The notes under the pieces are model-generated. The model was not told the DNA's origin, made no database searches, and was given only the letters and a program-made list of their open reading frames with translations. A stretch of DNA of 64,000 nt from Gongronella butleri (taxonomy: Eukaryota > Mucoromycota > Mucoromycetes > Mucorales > Cunninghamellaceae): assembly GCA_025201375.1 (NCBI GenBank), contig JAIWZP010000024.1, positions 186,001-250,000 of the forward strand, in the 5' to 3' direction. How positions within the stretch are numbered: position 1 is the first letter of the stretch; the number at the start of each line of letters is the position of its first letter. Made by a program: the position numbers and the translations under genes. This document shows, one piece after another, positions 10,730 to 21,650 of the stretch.

Positions 10730-12180
10730 GGAGGGAAAGAGCGACGAAAGTGTATCAAAATGAAAAAAAAAAAAATAAGAAAAAGAGAAACAATTGCGCA
10801 AGACCGCCACACTCTTTTGTTTTTAAGCGGCCGAGGAGAAGGGAGAGAGAGACACACAATGAAAGCCGAGACCCAAGGCATCGTACACATCCGATTGGGC
10901 CGAGCTGAGCTGCATCTGGCGCCTTACCAAAAATGCGCAATGGGCGGCTCTTCGGGGAAGTGGCCGCCCATCCTTTTTGCGTGAGATCATTTCCCCTCCC
11001 TCTCCCTTTTTCTATCCACCTCCGCCCCCCCTCACACACGGCCAAAACCATCAAGGAATGTTGGAGGAAATCACCTTTTTTCCAAAAATATAAAAATAGA
11101 ACGATTGTCCCTCCAATGGCAATTTACTTGCCTTTTGCAATACCATAAACATGCATCCATGCCATAGAACACAAGCCAATTGTCCCGTCGGTGAGGCCAT
11201 GCTGGGCGGCGTAAAATGGCCCTCGTCCTATTTTGCTCCGCTTTGCCAAACGCTGCTCCCGATTCAAAAGATCCCCATTGGGGGTGGGGAAGGTGGGCTT
11301 CATCCGAGGAAACACGAGCTCGACGTTGCTACGGATGGAAACGAATATTTTGCCTAATCGGCTGGAGGATGCCTTTTAGTCAAAAAAATCTACTGTAAAT
11401 TGCAAAATCTTGCCAACTTTTCCCCTAGGATTGCCATTCCTTTTGCTTACAGCACGCGAATAGCGGATGCCAAACGTGTAGGCAGTGCATTGGACACGCA
11501 TATTGATTCAAGCAGCACTTTTGAGGAAAGCGTCCAAAATTCCGAAGAGTCCCAATTGGCGATTTCTGGTGATACGCTCGTGCGATCTCTGGCAAACGTT
11601 GGAGTCGTCAAGTGTCCTGCGTCCATCATCCACTGGTATAAGTTCGGGGCCACCTGGGCAACGTCATCGAGAAAAAAATGCGCAAAATATTAATTTGGTT
11701 CAGATTTTTTGCTCATACCACAAGAATTTATGAACCAATGCTTTTGAAACTTTGGAATGGTTGGTCCTTTGAGTCCATGGTCTGCTGGCTCAAATATGGG
11801 TCCATGTGGGCAAACGGCTCTCGAGGAGTCCTATAGGCGAATGTTGAAAACAGCACATCATCACGTCACTCACCAGTCAGGGGCTTGCCATGAGGCGAAA
11901 CGCAATGCAACGTGAAGAGGCGAGCTGATTTCCGCAGAGAGACGTGATGAGGAGCGACCACAAGCTCTTGGTATCACGCTACTACCAAATGAGAAATTCA
12001 TCGTGTCCAGCCCTCGGACGAAAAAATGAAAATTGGGGTCCACAGAATCGCTCCAAACTTACGCACATGATGAAGGGGAGAGGGAAACTACGAGAATGAC
12101 AAAAAATGAGCATGGTCCAATTGTTCGTTGATGAGCAATCCACAATTTTCGTTTTATTTTCAAAACGATTTTCTGGAGGA
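10730..12180. other. Intergenic region, left part
   Basis: About 1.4 kb without a supportable gene. Short open frames here have no introns, motifs or codon pattern that would single them out. Confidence 0.5.
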
Positions 12181-12204
12181 AAACGCGGTTAAAACGCGCG
12201 CTGA

Positions 12205-12640
12205 CGTGTACACGATAAAGAGAAACTCCAGATGCATGGATGCTACAAGGAAAAGACACGTGTCGATCGCCGTCTGACGCGCTTTTACGACGCGTCAAAT
12301 TTTATAATAAATTTGACACGCGTTCATTTTGCCAAAAATCACTTTTTTCACTGATCATTCAATGTCCCTATGCAAGCCACCACGCTCTTTCTAATGGTAC
12401 AAGTCTCGCAAAGATGCAAATATTTTTCGTTGAGTTGCCCTTGAGTCGAAAATTTGACCCGAAACGCACGTTACGCCGAACCCAGCCAATGGACACGGGG
12501 GTGTTTTTGCATTTTCATCAGTGAATCGTGCGTGTCTACCATATGGCCGAATGCTGCGATGAGCCGAGGACGAAAATTTTGTCATTTCCAAATCCTCGAC
12601 TGCACCCCTAGGAAAATTCGCCATTTTGTAAAATGGTGAT
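12205..12640 (+). repeat. Dispersed repeat A, copy 1
   Basis: Matches two regions at 46255-46680 and 46715-47110 in the same order of landmarks: a CAGATGCATGGA-like word, ACGCGTC-rich patch, an A/T patch with TATAAT-like sequence, ACTGATCA, CACGCTCTTTCT, a TTGAGT motif, AGCCAATGGAC and a GCATTT run. Copies are diverged and carry no shared open frame. The outer limits are estimates. Confidence 0.65.
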
Positions 12641-13204
12641 TGCGCGCCCTCCAGTGGCCGTAGCGCCCCAAGGGTGAGCTTGTTTGAAAAAGAGGGCGTA
12701 GCATTGCATGTCTAAGGAGCAAACACCTCGCCAAGTAGCCGTTTGATCGACAAACATCCAGTAAACACTAAAATGGCGTTAATCGCCATTTAATTGACAA
12801 CCAGCGAATCCATCTCGGTTTTTGTTGTACGCCACGCGGCCACGGCAACAATAGTCCAAAACACCTGCGGTGGGCGGGACGCGAAACAGGGCCAGGATTG
12901 CCAAAATGCGCATCAAAACGACCACAACGCCCCAATTCGACATTTCTGGCCTCACAGCGGTTAAATATCTGTCCTAATGGATCATTTGTGCCAAACAGAC
13001 CATCTGAAGCATTACACATTATTCTGAAAATGATAGAAAAAAGAAATTGTAACCAAAAAAGTGGACGGGCGAAATTCATGCGTGCAGAGCACAAGGTTGG
13101 ATTTAAGCCCCGCTCGGCGTACGTCCACGTTTTGGGATCACACGGCACACATCCCCTTTTTTTTCTTGGTCACTTGCTCTTTTCCACTCTATTTGTTATT
13201 GCTG
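12641..13204. other. Intergenic region before the GH36 gene
   Basis: No gene supported. The last 70 bp are pyrimidine-rich and could be the GH36 leader or the 3' part of a leader intron. Confidence 0.5.
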
Positions 13205-15859
13205 ATGGTGTTTTTAACGCCTTCATCGTTCCAGAATGCCATTGGGCGTGTTTGCCTGCACTACAAGGTGGGAGAATCTGTCAAGCACTTGGACGATATC
13301 GTGGTGTACCCGGGTGCGCCTTACATGAACGACCAAATCGTGCTTTCGTCGACGTTTGCGCAAAATGACCCCTGTGGCTGTATTTTGGCGTTTAGTCTGG
13401 ACACACAGGTGGACCTCGAGCTTGTTTATATGGAGGTCACGTACACCATGCAGCTCAAGGTTCTCAAAATGATGGCCAATGGGTTTCAAAGCTGGTCGCA
13501 GTCGCGCGAAGGCGGCATCCACGATAAATTACAGGCAATTCCGCGCGGCGTTGCCTGGGTCACGCAGCACAACCTTCAAGGGCAAGTGAAAAACCATGAA
13601 GAATCGCTATTCGCGGTGAATCCGCGGTCATTGGGCGCACGTCTCACTCACGCGTCTTTTTTTTGGTTTTTTTTTTTTTTTTTTTAGGGATTACGACTTT
13701 TTCCACTATGCGGGCGAGCGCGGGGTGCTGCACTCCAATAGCTACACGCACTTTCGCGACGTCGACCATCACGTGCGCTTCTTTGGGTCGCTGTCTGAGC
13801 ATCTTGGCTATACGTACTTCAAGGCCGATTTCAATGCCAATACATTTGGCATCTACAAGGACGTTGCCGGCATGCACATCACAGCCAGCAAAGACACCAA
13901 TTTGCCTCTGATCCGCGTGTGGATGCACGAGCAAATCGGCCCAAGCGCTGAAAGGGAGCTATGGGACAGCTACACGGCGTGTCTTTGGAAACAGCCGGTC
14001 ACGGCCAGTGAAGATGATCGAGAACGCCACATCTTCTCCGAGGGCACGCTTGCGCGTGTTAATTCGTTGAAAACACCCGCCAGCCACGTCACAGGATGGA
14101 CATCTTGGTACAATTACTATGTAAAACCTTGCAAAATGCTCAAAACAGAAAAAGAGGCAAAACAAGCGTGTTAACCCCATCCCCCGTCCTTTTTATTTTT
14201 TTTTTGTGTGCAGGGCGACGTCAGCGAGGCCATTGTGCTCGAAAATCTGCAGGCATATCAAGAACATGGCTACCCAATTGACATTTTTCAAATTGATGAT
14301 GGCTTCCAGACGGCCATTGGCGACTGGCTGTCGCTTAATGACAAGTTTCCGAGCGGCATGCCTTTTTTGACGCGAAAGATCCACGATGCAGGCTTCAAAG
14401 CCGGTCTGTGGCTCGCACCCTTTGCTGTCGGCTTCCACAGCAAAATTGCAAAGGTTACGCCCGAATGGCTTGTGCAAGATCCGTCTACTGGCGAGCCATT
14501 GGTCGCTGGGCCCAATTGGGGGTAAAAAAAAAAAAAAAAAACGCGCTATGACACGCCTTTGAAGCGTTTTTGAGCGCGATTTGACATTTTTTCGCTGGTT
14601 TTTTTTAGTGGGTTTTACGCGCTTGATATTTACCAAGAGCCTGTGCGGCAATATCTCAAGCTCGTGTTTGAAGTTGTGCTTGGCGATTGGGGTTATGATC
14701 TTGTGAAACTCGATTTTCTGTTTGCTGCGGCGATGATTCCTCGGCTTGGCAAATCGCGCGGGCAAATCATGGATGACGCGATGCGGTTTGTGCGCGACGA
14801 GTGCATGGGCAAGGAAAAGTTGATGCTTGCGTGCGGCGTGCCATTGGCGTACGCGTGGGGCCGCGCCGACTATTGCCGCATTGGCTCGGACGTGGCACCG
14901 TGGTGGGAAGACACAAAACTCAAGCTTTTGCACGTGCGCGAGCGTGTTTCGACGTACAATTCACTGCGCTCGACGCTTGGCCGGTGGGCAATGACCGGAC
15001 GCGTGTTTGGCAATGACCCGGACGTTGTCATCTTGCGCAATGCCGACGACAACAAGCTGACCGAGGACGAACGACACACCCTGTGTGTTCTCAACAATGT
15101 ACTGGGCCATCTTGTCTTTTGCTCAGACAATGTTGGCCTCTACGGCCAAGATCAACACATGATGTATGGCGCGTCGTTCCCAAAAGCCGTGCCGGATGTA
15201 GCGTATGTCATGGAAATCCGCCCGGAGCTCTATCTGCTCGAGTATCGCCACGCCAAGCGCCGCTACGTCACGTATGCCAACGTTGCTGACCACGACCAGA
15301 CAATTTATCTGCCAGACGACGCGTGTTTGTGGTTTGGACCGAGCTACGCGCTCCATTGCCACCGCGAACCGTGGATTGACGCGCCAGACTATTACCTCCC
15401 TTCCGCAAAGCTCCTTCTGCGTGCTCACGAGACACGCACACTCATGGCCATCCCACCTCCAGCTGGAAAAGATCAAATCATCTTCCTTGGGTAACGAGAA
15501 AATTAAAAAAAAAATGGCGCGACGCGACACAATTCGAAGCTCATCATGCCCCCCCTGTTTTTTTGTGATGCAGCTCCACTGGCCACCTTGTTCCAGGCGC
15601 AGAAATTGAGTCCATGCAACATGTGCCTGGCCAGGGCATCCAGGTCTCGCTTCAGCATGGCCATCGCAAGCGAAACAGGCTTTATTTCGGCCTCGGTATC
15701 TCGTTGATGCCATTGGGCAGAGGCAAGCCGCTGCCAGCATCGCCCACGCCACCAACAAAGGACATTGTCGTCAACGGAAAGCGCATCGAGTTCAAGCAAG
15801 TGCGCGTCCAAAGCAAATCAGGCGAATTGATCAAGGTTGCCATGATCGATGACCTGTAA
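13205..15859 (+). CDS. GH36-family alpha-galactosidase-like glycosidase
   Basis: Family GH36 enzymes hydrolyse alpha-galactosides such as melibiose and raffinose, or transfer galactose. Exons 13205-13581, 13688-14120, 14214-14521, 14609-15490 and 15574-15859 give 2286 nt, 761 aa. The N-terminal beta-supersandwich includes MMANGFQSWSQSREGG; the (beta/alpha)8 barrel begins at GWTSWYNYY (about 262-270) and shows IFQIDDGFQ (about 294-302). The proposed nucleophile is Asp408 in LVKLDFLF and the acid/base Asp467 in CRIGSDVAPWW, both in the expected context. There is no signal peptide, so it is probably intracellular. Intron 1 keeps the frame only with a GC-AG pair (donor GCAAGT at 13582). The N-terminus is the least certain part: 13205 is the first in-frame ATG, but an acceptor-like CCAG at 13231-13234 could mean an unseen upstream exon. 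Confidence 0.85.
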
Positions 15860-15955
15860 AAAGAACAATTTTGCCATCACGCACCATGATTCCCCCTCTT
15901 TTCCTCTCTCAGTCTCTCCTGCTGTTTAGCTTATTCCCATTGGTCTCATCAAGCA

Positions 15956-15961
15956 AATAAA
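15956..15961 (+). terminator. Poly(A) signal of the GH36 gene
   Basis: AATAAA lies about 100 bp after the TAA stop. Confidence 0.55.
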
Positions 15962-16249
15962 GACACAAATATCAAGATATCAGCTTTTTTGTTATTTTTT
16001 TTTTTTTTTGTTTTTGCTTGCGCCCGCGCGTAAAAAGGTTAAGAGCCCCGCATGACACAGACGTGTCATTCTTCGGATGCAAGTTAAACTTGTCACGTTA
16101 ATGCTTGATGTAATGTCCAAGTAGCCTGTTTTTTTTATCTGCTTTTTTATTTTTTTTATCGAATGTTATAAACGCGTAAAAAGTGGAACGATGTCAATTT
16201 TTTTTTGATTCCAATTGCTTACTTTTTCTCTCTAATTTTTTTTCCATCC

Positions 16250-16561
16250 ATGGACTCGATTTCTGACGAACTCCGCGAAACTTACAAGCTTGAGCTTGCT
16301 GATCTCAAAACCAAAATGAATGGACTGATGACGTCCATGACGACCTTGGTGCTCAATCGCGCCACTTACGCGTGCTTCCACTGTGACGAAGAGGTGCAAG
16401 ACTTGGACGACAATGTCCGTGGCTCGTGCAGAGGATCCAATCACCATCTTCGCCATTCACGCCACGAACTTAGCCCCGGCCAGCCAGGCGACAATCCCCA
16501 CCTCATCTTGATCCTTGACATGATTGACATGATTGCAAATATCATTGCTCTCCTTGAATAG
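16250..16561 (+). CDS. Small helix / zinc-knuckle / helix protein, array member 1
   Basis: I do not recognise this 103-aa, single-exon protein in a known family, but it shares a design with five neighbours and a pseudogene between 16.2 and 22.0 kb. Residues 1-38 form a charged heptad-like helix (LRETYKLELADLKTKMNGLM), followed by YACFHC, a spacer, GSCRGSNHHLRHSRHELSP and a second helix rich in Ile, Leu and Met (LILILDMIDMIANIIALLE). The Cys and His positions, CxxC...GxCxxxxH...SxHxLxP, suggest a zinc knuckle held between two helices. A nucleic-acid or protein-binding role is possible, but nothing in the sequence decides it. No signal peptide. AATAAA follows at 16576. Confidence 0.7.
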   Translation: MDSISDELRETYKLELADLKTKMNGLMTSMTTLVLNRATYACFHCDEEVQDLDDNVRGSCRGSNHHLRHSRHELSPGQPGDNPHLILILDMIDMIANIIALLE

Positions 16562-16575
16562 TCAATAACAATTTG

Positions 16576-16581
16576 AATAAA
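16576..16581 (+). terminator. Poly(A) signal after array member 1
   Basis: AATAAA lies 15 bp after the TAG stop, suggesting a very short 3' UTR. Confidence 0.5.
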
Positions 16582-17342
16582 AACCCACACCGCTCAAAAT
16601 TGGCGAAAAAAAAAAAAAACAAAAAAAACGCGCAAAAGTCGCCCTTTCTGGGATTGGACTAGGTTGCAATCGGTGCTAGTGAGAGCCATGTGCGCAAAAT
16701 TACGTCAAAGCCAGCTGTTCATAGCTTAATGCATCAAGTTTGGGCGTCGCGAGCAGGAAATTTAAAAAAAAAAAAAAGTTGCGTTTCTCGATTTTTCAGT
16801 CAGTAGACACGATGCTTCTACATTTCAGATGGAAGAAGAACTTCCCCATTTAGGATTTCCGCTCAGAGGCACTAATGCAATCAAATAGCATCAAGTTTGG
16901 GCGTCGCGAAACAGCAAATCGGCTTTATGACATCAATCCTGTCATTCTCTTGCTCTTTTCCTTTTGTTTCTGGACTTTTTACAGTCGGCAACCACGCTTC
17001 TTCCCCTTAATTTCCAATGAAAAAAGAACATTCCCAATGTGGATTTCCCGCGATTTTGACAAACAAACGCACAAATGCTTAAATCACGCCACGCTGTTCT
17101 TTGCGGAAGATGAAATGGAAGCGCGTGTAGCCCACGGTGAAGCTTCCGTGCGATTGTTTGACAGCGACGGGGTGCCCAGATTCTTTTCCCAGTGACAAAA
17201 TTTCCAAGCAATTTCTCTTTTTTTTTTATTTTTTGGTTTTTGCAAAGTGTTTCATCGGAAATGCACCACCTCTCCTGTGATTCGCCCTCCTTTGCCAATT
17301 GCTTTCTTTATCATTAGAACAAGCAAAAACTAAGAGTAGAGC
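16582..17342. other. Intergenic spacer in the zinc-knuckle array
   Basis: AT-rich spacer with A runs. A GTTTGGGCGTCGCGA word occurs twice (about 16738 and 16893), so a short local duplication is present. No gene supported. Confidence 0.5.
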
Positions 17343-17627
17343 ATGCGAGCAAAAGAGTACAATGCCGAGCTGGAGGCTCTTGAATCAAAACTCGACAGTA
17401 TTATTACATCTCTCAAGCAACTTACCAAGCTGGATTGTGCATTCATTTGCACATCATGTCATGCAAAATTACAAAGCTGCAATGAATGTGTCGCTGGAGC
17501 ATGTAAAGAAAAGAATCACCAGAACCGACAGTCGAAACATGTCCTTGTGCCCTCTTATAATGGCCAAAACGTTTCCAAAGCATTACACCTGTTGCAGCTC
17601 CTTGAAAAATCGATGCAGCTTAATTAA
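17343..17627 (+). CDS. Small helix / zinc-knuckle / helix protein, array member 2
   Basis: A 94-aa single-exon protein with the same layout as member 1: heptad-like N-terminal helix (LEALESKLDSIITSLKQL), then FICTSC, a second Cys pair SCNEC, GACKEKNHQNRQSKHVLVP and a C-terminal helix (ALHLLQLLEKSMQLN). The AxGxCKExNHxxRxSxHxLxP block aligns with member 1 and with member 4, and is the clearest evidence that the array is one family. Function unknown. It lies 781 bp downstream of member 1 on the same strand. Confidence 0.72.
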   Translation: MRAKEYNAELEALESKLDSIITSLKQLTKLDCAFICTSCHAKLQSCNECVAGACKEKNHQNRQSKHVLVPSYNGQNVSKALHLLQLLEKSMQLN

Positions 17628-17951
17628 CATGTCTTTTTTACTCCACTTTCGTCTTACAAAATAAAAGAAAAAACGTTCTATCATACGCGACGTTGTACAG
17701 TACACGTGTTTCTTGCAATGACGAGCCATTGCTAATGGCCTCTGGGTTTAACTGGCACTGTGACGAGGAGCAGCAAGGCCTGACCATTTACAAAGGGCCA
17801 ATTGGCGAGAGGATGAATCCCGATGACTCATGGAGCCAGGAAACCTGCTTTTTTTTTTTTTGCTGTTGTACAAAACGTCCCTTGATTGAAACATCGCGAC
17901 TGGTTAAAAAGAGGTCTATTCAAGTGTATTGAGCTTTGATGTGACCAAGCC
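17628..17951. other. Spacer with a possible array relic
   Basis: A CACTGTGACGAGGAG stretch near 17755 resembles the CFHCDEE coding region of array member 1, but the surroundings do not align, so a relic is only a possibility. Confidence 0.35.
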
Positions 17952-18326
17952 ATGAAGAGTGTGGATTGTTACCTTGGAGTTTTGCTGAAAATTATGGGAA
18001 AAAAGAAAAAACAGCCAAGAACAACAGTCCAAGACAGCGATTTCGCCAATGCAGTAAATGAGCTCATAGACACTAGTCACCAAGTGCTTCTCGCGCGCAT
18101 CCATGAGCGTGCGGCGGATGGAGCATTGTATATTTGCAATTCATGCAAGGCCAAAGATCTCACGCGCAACACTCCATGTCTTTGTAGCTGTGTGGTCGAG
18201 CCAGCTGCGCGTGCGCGTCTGCGCAAGCTGAAATTGCAGCCAATTGCGGAAAACCGCCAGTTCGAAAAGATGCATGATATCTTGGATGCCACCAAAAATC
18301 TAATGGTTGCCTGGGGAATCAATTGA
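17952..18326 (+). CDS. Small helix / zinc-knuckle / helix protein, array member 3
   Basis: A 124-aa intronless protein, a diverged member of the array. It has a basic N-terminal insertion (GKKKKQPR), a helix (FANAVNELIDTSHQVLLARI), YICNSC, a Cys-rich turn TPCLCSC in place of the usual GxC...H block, and the typical C-terminal helix (FEKMHDILDATKNLMVAW). The loss of the His residues suggests an altered or all-Cys metal site. The ATG at 17952 is the first in frame; Met15 is an alternative start. Confidence 0.62.
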   Translation: MKSVDCYLGVLLKIMGKKKKQPRTTVQDSDFANAVNELIDTSHQVLLARIHERAADGALYICNSCKAKDLTRNTPCLCSCVVEPAARARLRKLKLQPIAENRQFEKMHDILDATKNLMVAWGIN

Positions 18327-18603
18327 TGGCTTCCATGAACAATTGGCAAGTAAAAGCACATGGTACCGCCATTGGTAATGGATAAAACTTTGAAATGAGC
18401 GCACCAAGGTAGTTTTTCTGCTTGTGTTCCTGTTTTTTAGCATTTGGCCGCCATTGTTGACATTTGACAAAATAAAATACAAGTAATCCCTGCTGTTTTC
18501 AGTCAAAACGAGCACGTGTCGGGTCTAATCCACAATGCTCGATGCCTACCAGATATCATATCCGTGAGAGACAAAAAAAAACACAATACTGACGAAATGA
18601 TTT

Positions 18604-18637
<34 letters not shown>

Positions 18638-19479
18638 TTGACTAGCTTCCATCCGCCTTGGACATACGCCAAGCGCCTTCCCGTATCAAAAATGCGCTCC
18701 AACTCTATGATCGACAATCTGCATGAATTTTCAGGACGGATAAGAGCGAAATCGAGCTGAATTATTAGGCGCGCTATTATCTATTACTTTTTTTTTTTTT
18801 TTTTAGCTTCAGCGAGCCAGCCAGCCAGCCAGCAGCAATTATGACGAGCCCGTGTAGCATAGCGCGCGTTTTGTACTTCAGTGGCTGTCAGTCCCTGAAT
18901 GGAATCCAGGGCGGCAAGCAACTGTCATTTTGAAACAAAAAATAAAAATCTCTTGTTGTCGACGGCGTCCATTCCATTGTACAACCTCGGAAAGCCGGAT
19001 ATGCCGTGGATGAGAATTACACAACCAGGCTCACGCTAACAAAAAAATGCGCTAGCAAATGGGCCGAGCTTCAAAGTTTGAATAAAAAGGCGCAGATCAG
19101 CTGGTTACAGCCAATTTTCCTCCAGTCCTGGAAACTTGGGTTCCAGACCAACATAATAAGAAAGCTGGCTTCGCTCTCCTTGCTTTCCTCTTTCCAATGG
19201 GCGGTCTGGCGTCAACAGATGGGTCTGAAACTCACAAAACCTTCTCATTGGTGCGCGTGGCGCAATTGAACAAGAATCACGCGGTCTTTTTTTTCGCGGA
19301 CAAATGCTTTCAGTACACAAGGGACGCGCTCTTTACTGCTCAAAAGGAGCTATGAGAATCGCATACGGACCCATTTGGCGTCAAAACAAGCAAAGTTCTC
19401 TGATTTAAGCCTTGTTCTTGAGGAATTGAATTTTTATGACCTTTCTTGGTGCTTTTTTTTTTGTAACTCACACTCAAAA
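18327..19479. other. Spacer with long A and T tracts
   Basis: Contains an A run of about 29 at 18606-18634, a T run near 18787-18804 and a CCAGCCAGCCAG microrepeat at about 18819-18832. No gene supported. Confidence 0.5.
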
Positions 19480-19827
19480 ATGAATGGACGCACGTATAGT
19501 GACTGCCCCAATGATGCCTGGGTATTGGATTTTAAGAGACACCCCGTCTAAAATAAGCAAATCAACGATATCCACTCCAAATTCGATGCCATGACTGCCA
19601 AAATAGAGCGCATTATACTCAGTCAGGCTAATTTCTATTGCTGAAGCTGTGGATACGTCTCCCAGATTTACAATCTGAGACTAAACAATTTTAAAGGAGG
19701 TTGCCACGGAACATACCATCAATTGGTGCAATGGATGCATTGGCTTCATCCATGTCCACCGGAAACAGATTTTTCCAAAGTCATGCAGCTTCTTAATGTG
19801 GTTAACGATATGCTGGATATCATGTGA
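19480..19827 (+). pseudogene. Decayed member of the zinc-knuckle array
   Basis: Reading from the ATG at 19480 to the TGA at 19825-19827 gives 115 residues that follow array member 4, but two in-frame stops interrupt it. A TAA replaces the Tyr of the HPVY segment and a TGA lies inside the CxxC motif (C-stop-SC). Matching blocks are FKRHPV versus FKQHPV, GGCHGTYHQ versus GLCHGSGHQ, and VVNDMLDIM versus YVDNLLDIM. Unlike most members it retains the typical final stop position. A recent loss by point mutation is likely because the frame is otherwise intact. Confidence 0.72.
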
Positions 19828-20265
19828 ATTCAAAAATTGCTTGAAAAAATAAAAATTGACATGCGACGCGGCGATTTTACTTTTCTTTTTTTTTTTTTTT
19901 GGTGGGGCGGGGGAGAGAAAGTTTTACAAGAGTTTGCTATGCCAAAGGCACTAAAAAGGTCAGCGATTGATGACTTTTATCCAGAGAAAAACAGGTTTCT
20001 GGCTCTGTTTATTTTATTTTTTTCGCACGTGTCGCATTTTTTTTATAATGAACAAGCATCAATTTTGCAGTCAATTGCCTTGCCTCGCTAGCTTGCTTCC
20101 TGTATAAGAACATGGACGCTATGAAAGAGGCAATTCGGCGTAAACAGTGTAAATAAAGGGTGTTCATTGTAAAAACTTTGCATCTTTTATTTTTACGTAT
20201 AAAAAAATCAAAATCACCTTGTTTCTTGATTTATCGCTTCCTTTTGTATAAACCTGGAATCATCC
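19828..20265. other. Spacer in the zinc-knuckle array
   Basis: AT-rich; open frames here have no family motif. No gene supported. Confidence 0.5.
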
Positions 20266-20778
20266 ATGCTTGCAAAAATATATTACGATACCAGCATTGA
20301 ATGGACATCTGAATTTAAGCAACATCCCGTCTACCAGGAACAAATCACTCAGATCAACTCAAACATTGACAATCTGAAGAATAAGATCGAATACCTTGTG
20401 CTCTGTCAAGCGAAATTCAAATGTTCATTCTGTGACAGCGTCCAAAAAGTTGAAAATATGAAGTTATTTAGACACAGAGGATTATGTCACGGATCAGGGC
20501 ATCAATGGCGCAACTCAACGCATCGTCTCTCACCGCATCCAACAGAAAAAGACTTTGCAAAGCATTTGCAATTGATTCATTATGTCGACAACCTATTGGA
20601 TATCATGTTTGACCTCGACACCCTTGAAAAAAATAAAAAGTGTGACCCATTGTATCATATCATACAATGCAACTCAACGTTTGCCACTTTTCACTTTCTT
20701 GTTTTCTCTCTCCCCCTCTTTTTTTCCCCCTTGCGTCTCAATTCACTGGTCCTGCAAATAAATAAAAACAGGATTTGA
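20266..20778 (+). CDS. Small helix / zinc-knuckle / helix protein, array member 4, with C-terminal extension
   Basis: The family part spans about residues 1-115: helix (QEQITQINSNIDNLKNKIEYL), FKCSFC, GLCHGSGHQWRNSTHRLSP, then KHLQLIHYVDNLLDIM. Where its pseudogene relative stops after DIM, this frame reads on for about 50 residues ending in a hydrophobic stretch (FLVFSLPLFFSPLRL) and totals 170 aa. The extension is probably read-through into former 3' UTR, as AATAAA occurs inside it near 20631. Function unknown; same strand and intronless like its neighbours. Confidence 0.65.
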   Translation: MLAKIYYDTSIEWTSEFKQHPVYQEQITQINSNIDNLKNKIEYLVLCQAKFKCSFCDSVQKVENMKLFRHRGLCHGSGHQWRNSTHRLSPHPTEKDFAKHLQLIHYVDNLLDIMFDLDTLEKNKKCDPLYHIIQCNSTFATFHFLVFSLPLFFSPLRLNSLVLQINKNRI

Positions 20779-20967
20779 TGCGATTGGCGTCGTCTATGTT
20801 GGTTTTTACATAATATCACTATCATTTGTTCATCTCGCTGTGAATTGGGCGAAAACACGTGTCAGGTTTATATGTCGTTTGGGTTTGTCACAGCAATACA
20901 CTGGCCATGATGATCGCTTTTCTCCTTTTTTTTCTCTTTTTTTTTTCTCATTGATTTGCCCTGCAAC

Positions 20968-21294
20968 ATGAAATTGACATTGTACGAATCGCGGCCTGAA
21001 TACACGAGGCAGATGAAACAAATGCAAAGAAATGTGGATCTCACCAAATCAAGGATGGAGCTTTATGTTGTCCGTGGCTCTCGATTTCAATGTTGGGCCT
21101 GCAACCGTGCATGCGTTTTTTGTTCCCATGGGCTCCACACACCCGATGAGTGTCAAGGATTGTGGCAACAGCACAGAGAATCTGCGGACGCGTTCGAAAC
21201 GGCCAAATCTTTACAAGATGCGCGATTTGCGCGCGCAAAAGTCATGGTGCAATCGATTGATGACATGCTGCAATTGATGACAAGTGAAAAATAG
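20968..21294 (+). CDS. Small helix / zinc-knuckle / helix protein, array member 5
   Basis: A 108-aa intronless protein starting at the first ATG, 20968. It has an N-terminal helix (YTRQMKQMQRNVDLTKSRMEL), FQCWACNRACVFC giving two Cys pairs, then DECQGLWQQH and a C-terminal helix (FARAKVMVQSIDDMLQLM). The RFQCWAC and IDDMLQLM positions align with FKCSFC and VDNLLDIM of member 4. Function unknown. Confidence 0.66.
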   Translation: MKLTLYESRPEYTRQMKQMQRNVDLTKSRMELYVVRGSRFQCWACNRACVFCSHGLHTPDECQGLWQQHRESADAFETAKSLQDARFARAKVMVQSIDDMLQLMTSEK

Positions 21295-21650
21295 TAAATA
21301 GCCCTTCACGTGCTTTTTCGACGTCTCGAAACATACAAACACATATCAAGTTTGAAAAGAAGCAAGAGCATTAAAGTAAAAATGGCAATCACCGCGGGTC
21401 ACACGATGCGGGATTCACAAAGAGTAAGGTGTGGCGTGAATTGAATGATAAAATCGACGTGTAAAAGGAGTCTGGACCCAATCGAGACATTTGAATGCAC
21501 AGGTTTTTATTTATTTATTTACTTGTTTGCATGGTTTCAGAAATGGATCGCGTCAATTGGCCTTTTGCCTTCACTGGATGCCCGCTTTCTGCTAATAAAT
21601 AAGGACATAGAAATGTTCCTTTGTATCGTTGTATGATATTGTCAAATTAA
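21295..21650. other. Spacer in the zinc-knuckle array
   Basis: AT-rich; nothing recognised. Confidence 0.45.

Noticed and set aside
17693..17932. Frame with WHCDEEQQGL resembling array member 1
   Set aside because: Only about 14 bases match and the rest does not align; listed only as a possible relic.
18820..18835. CCAGCCAGCCAGCCAGC microrepeat as a CRISPR or centromere unit
   Set aside because: Four 4-bp units only; a simple microsatellite.
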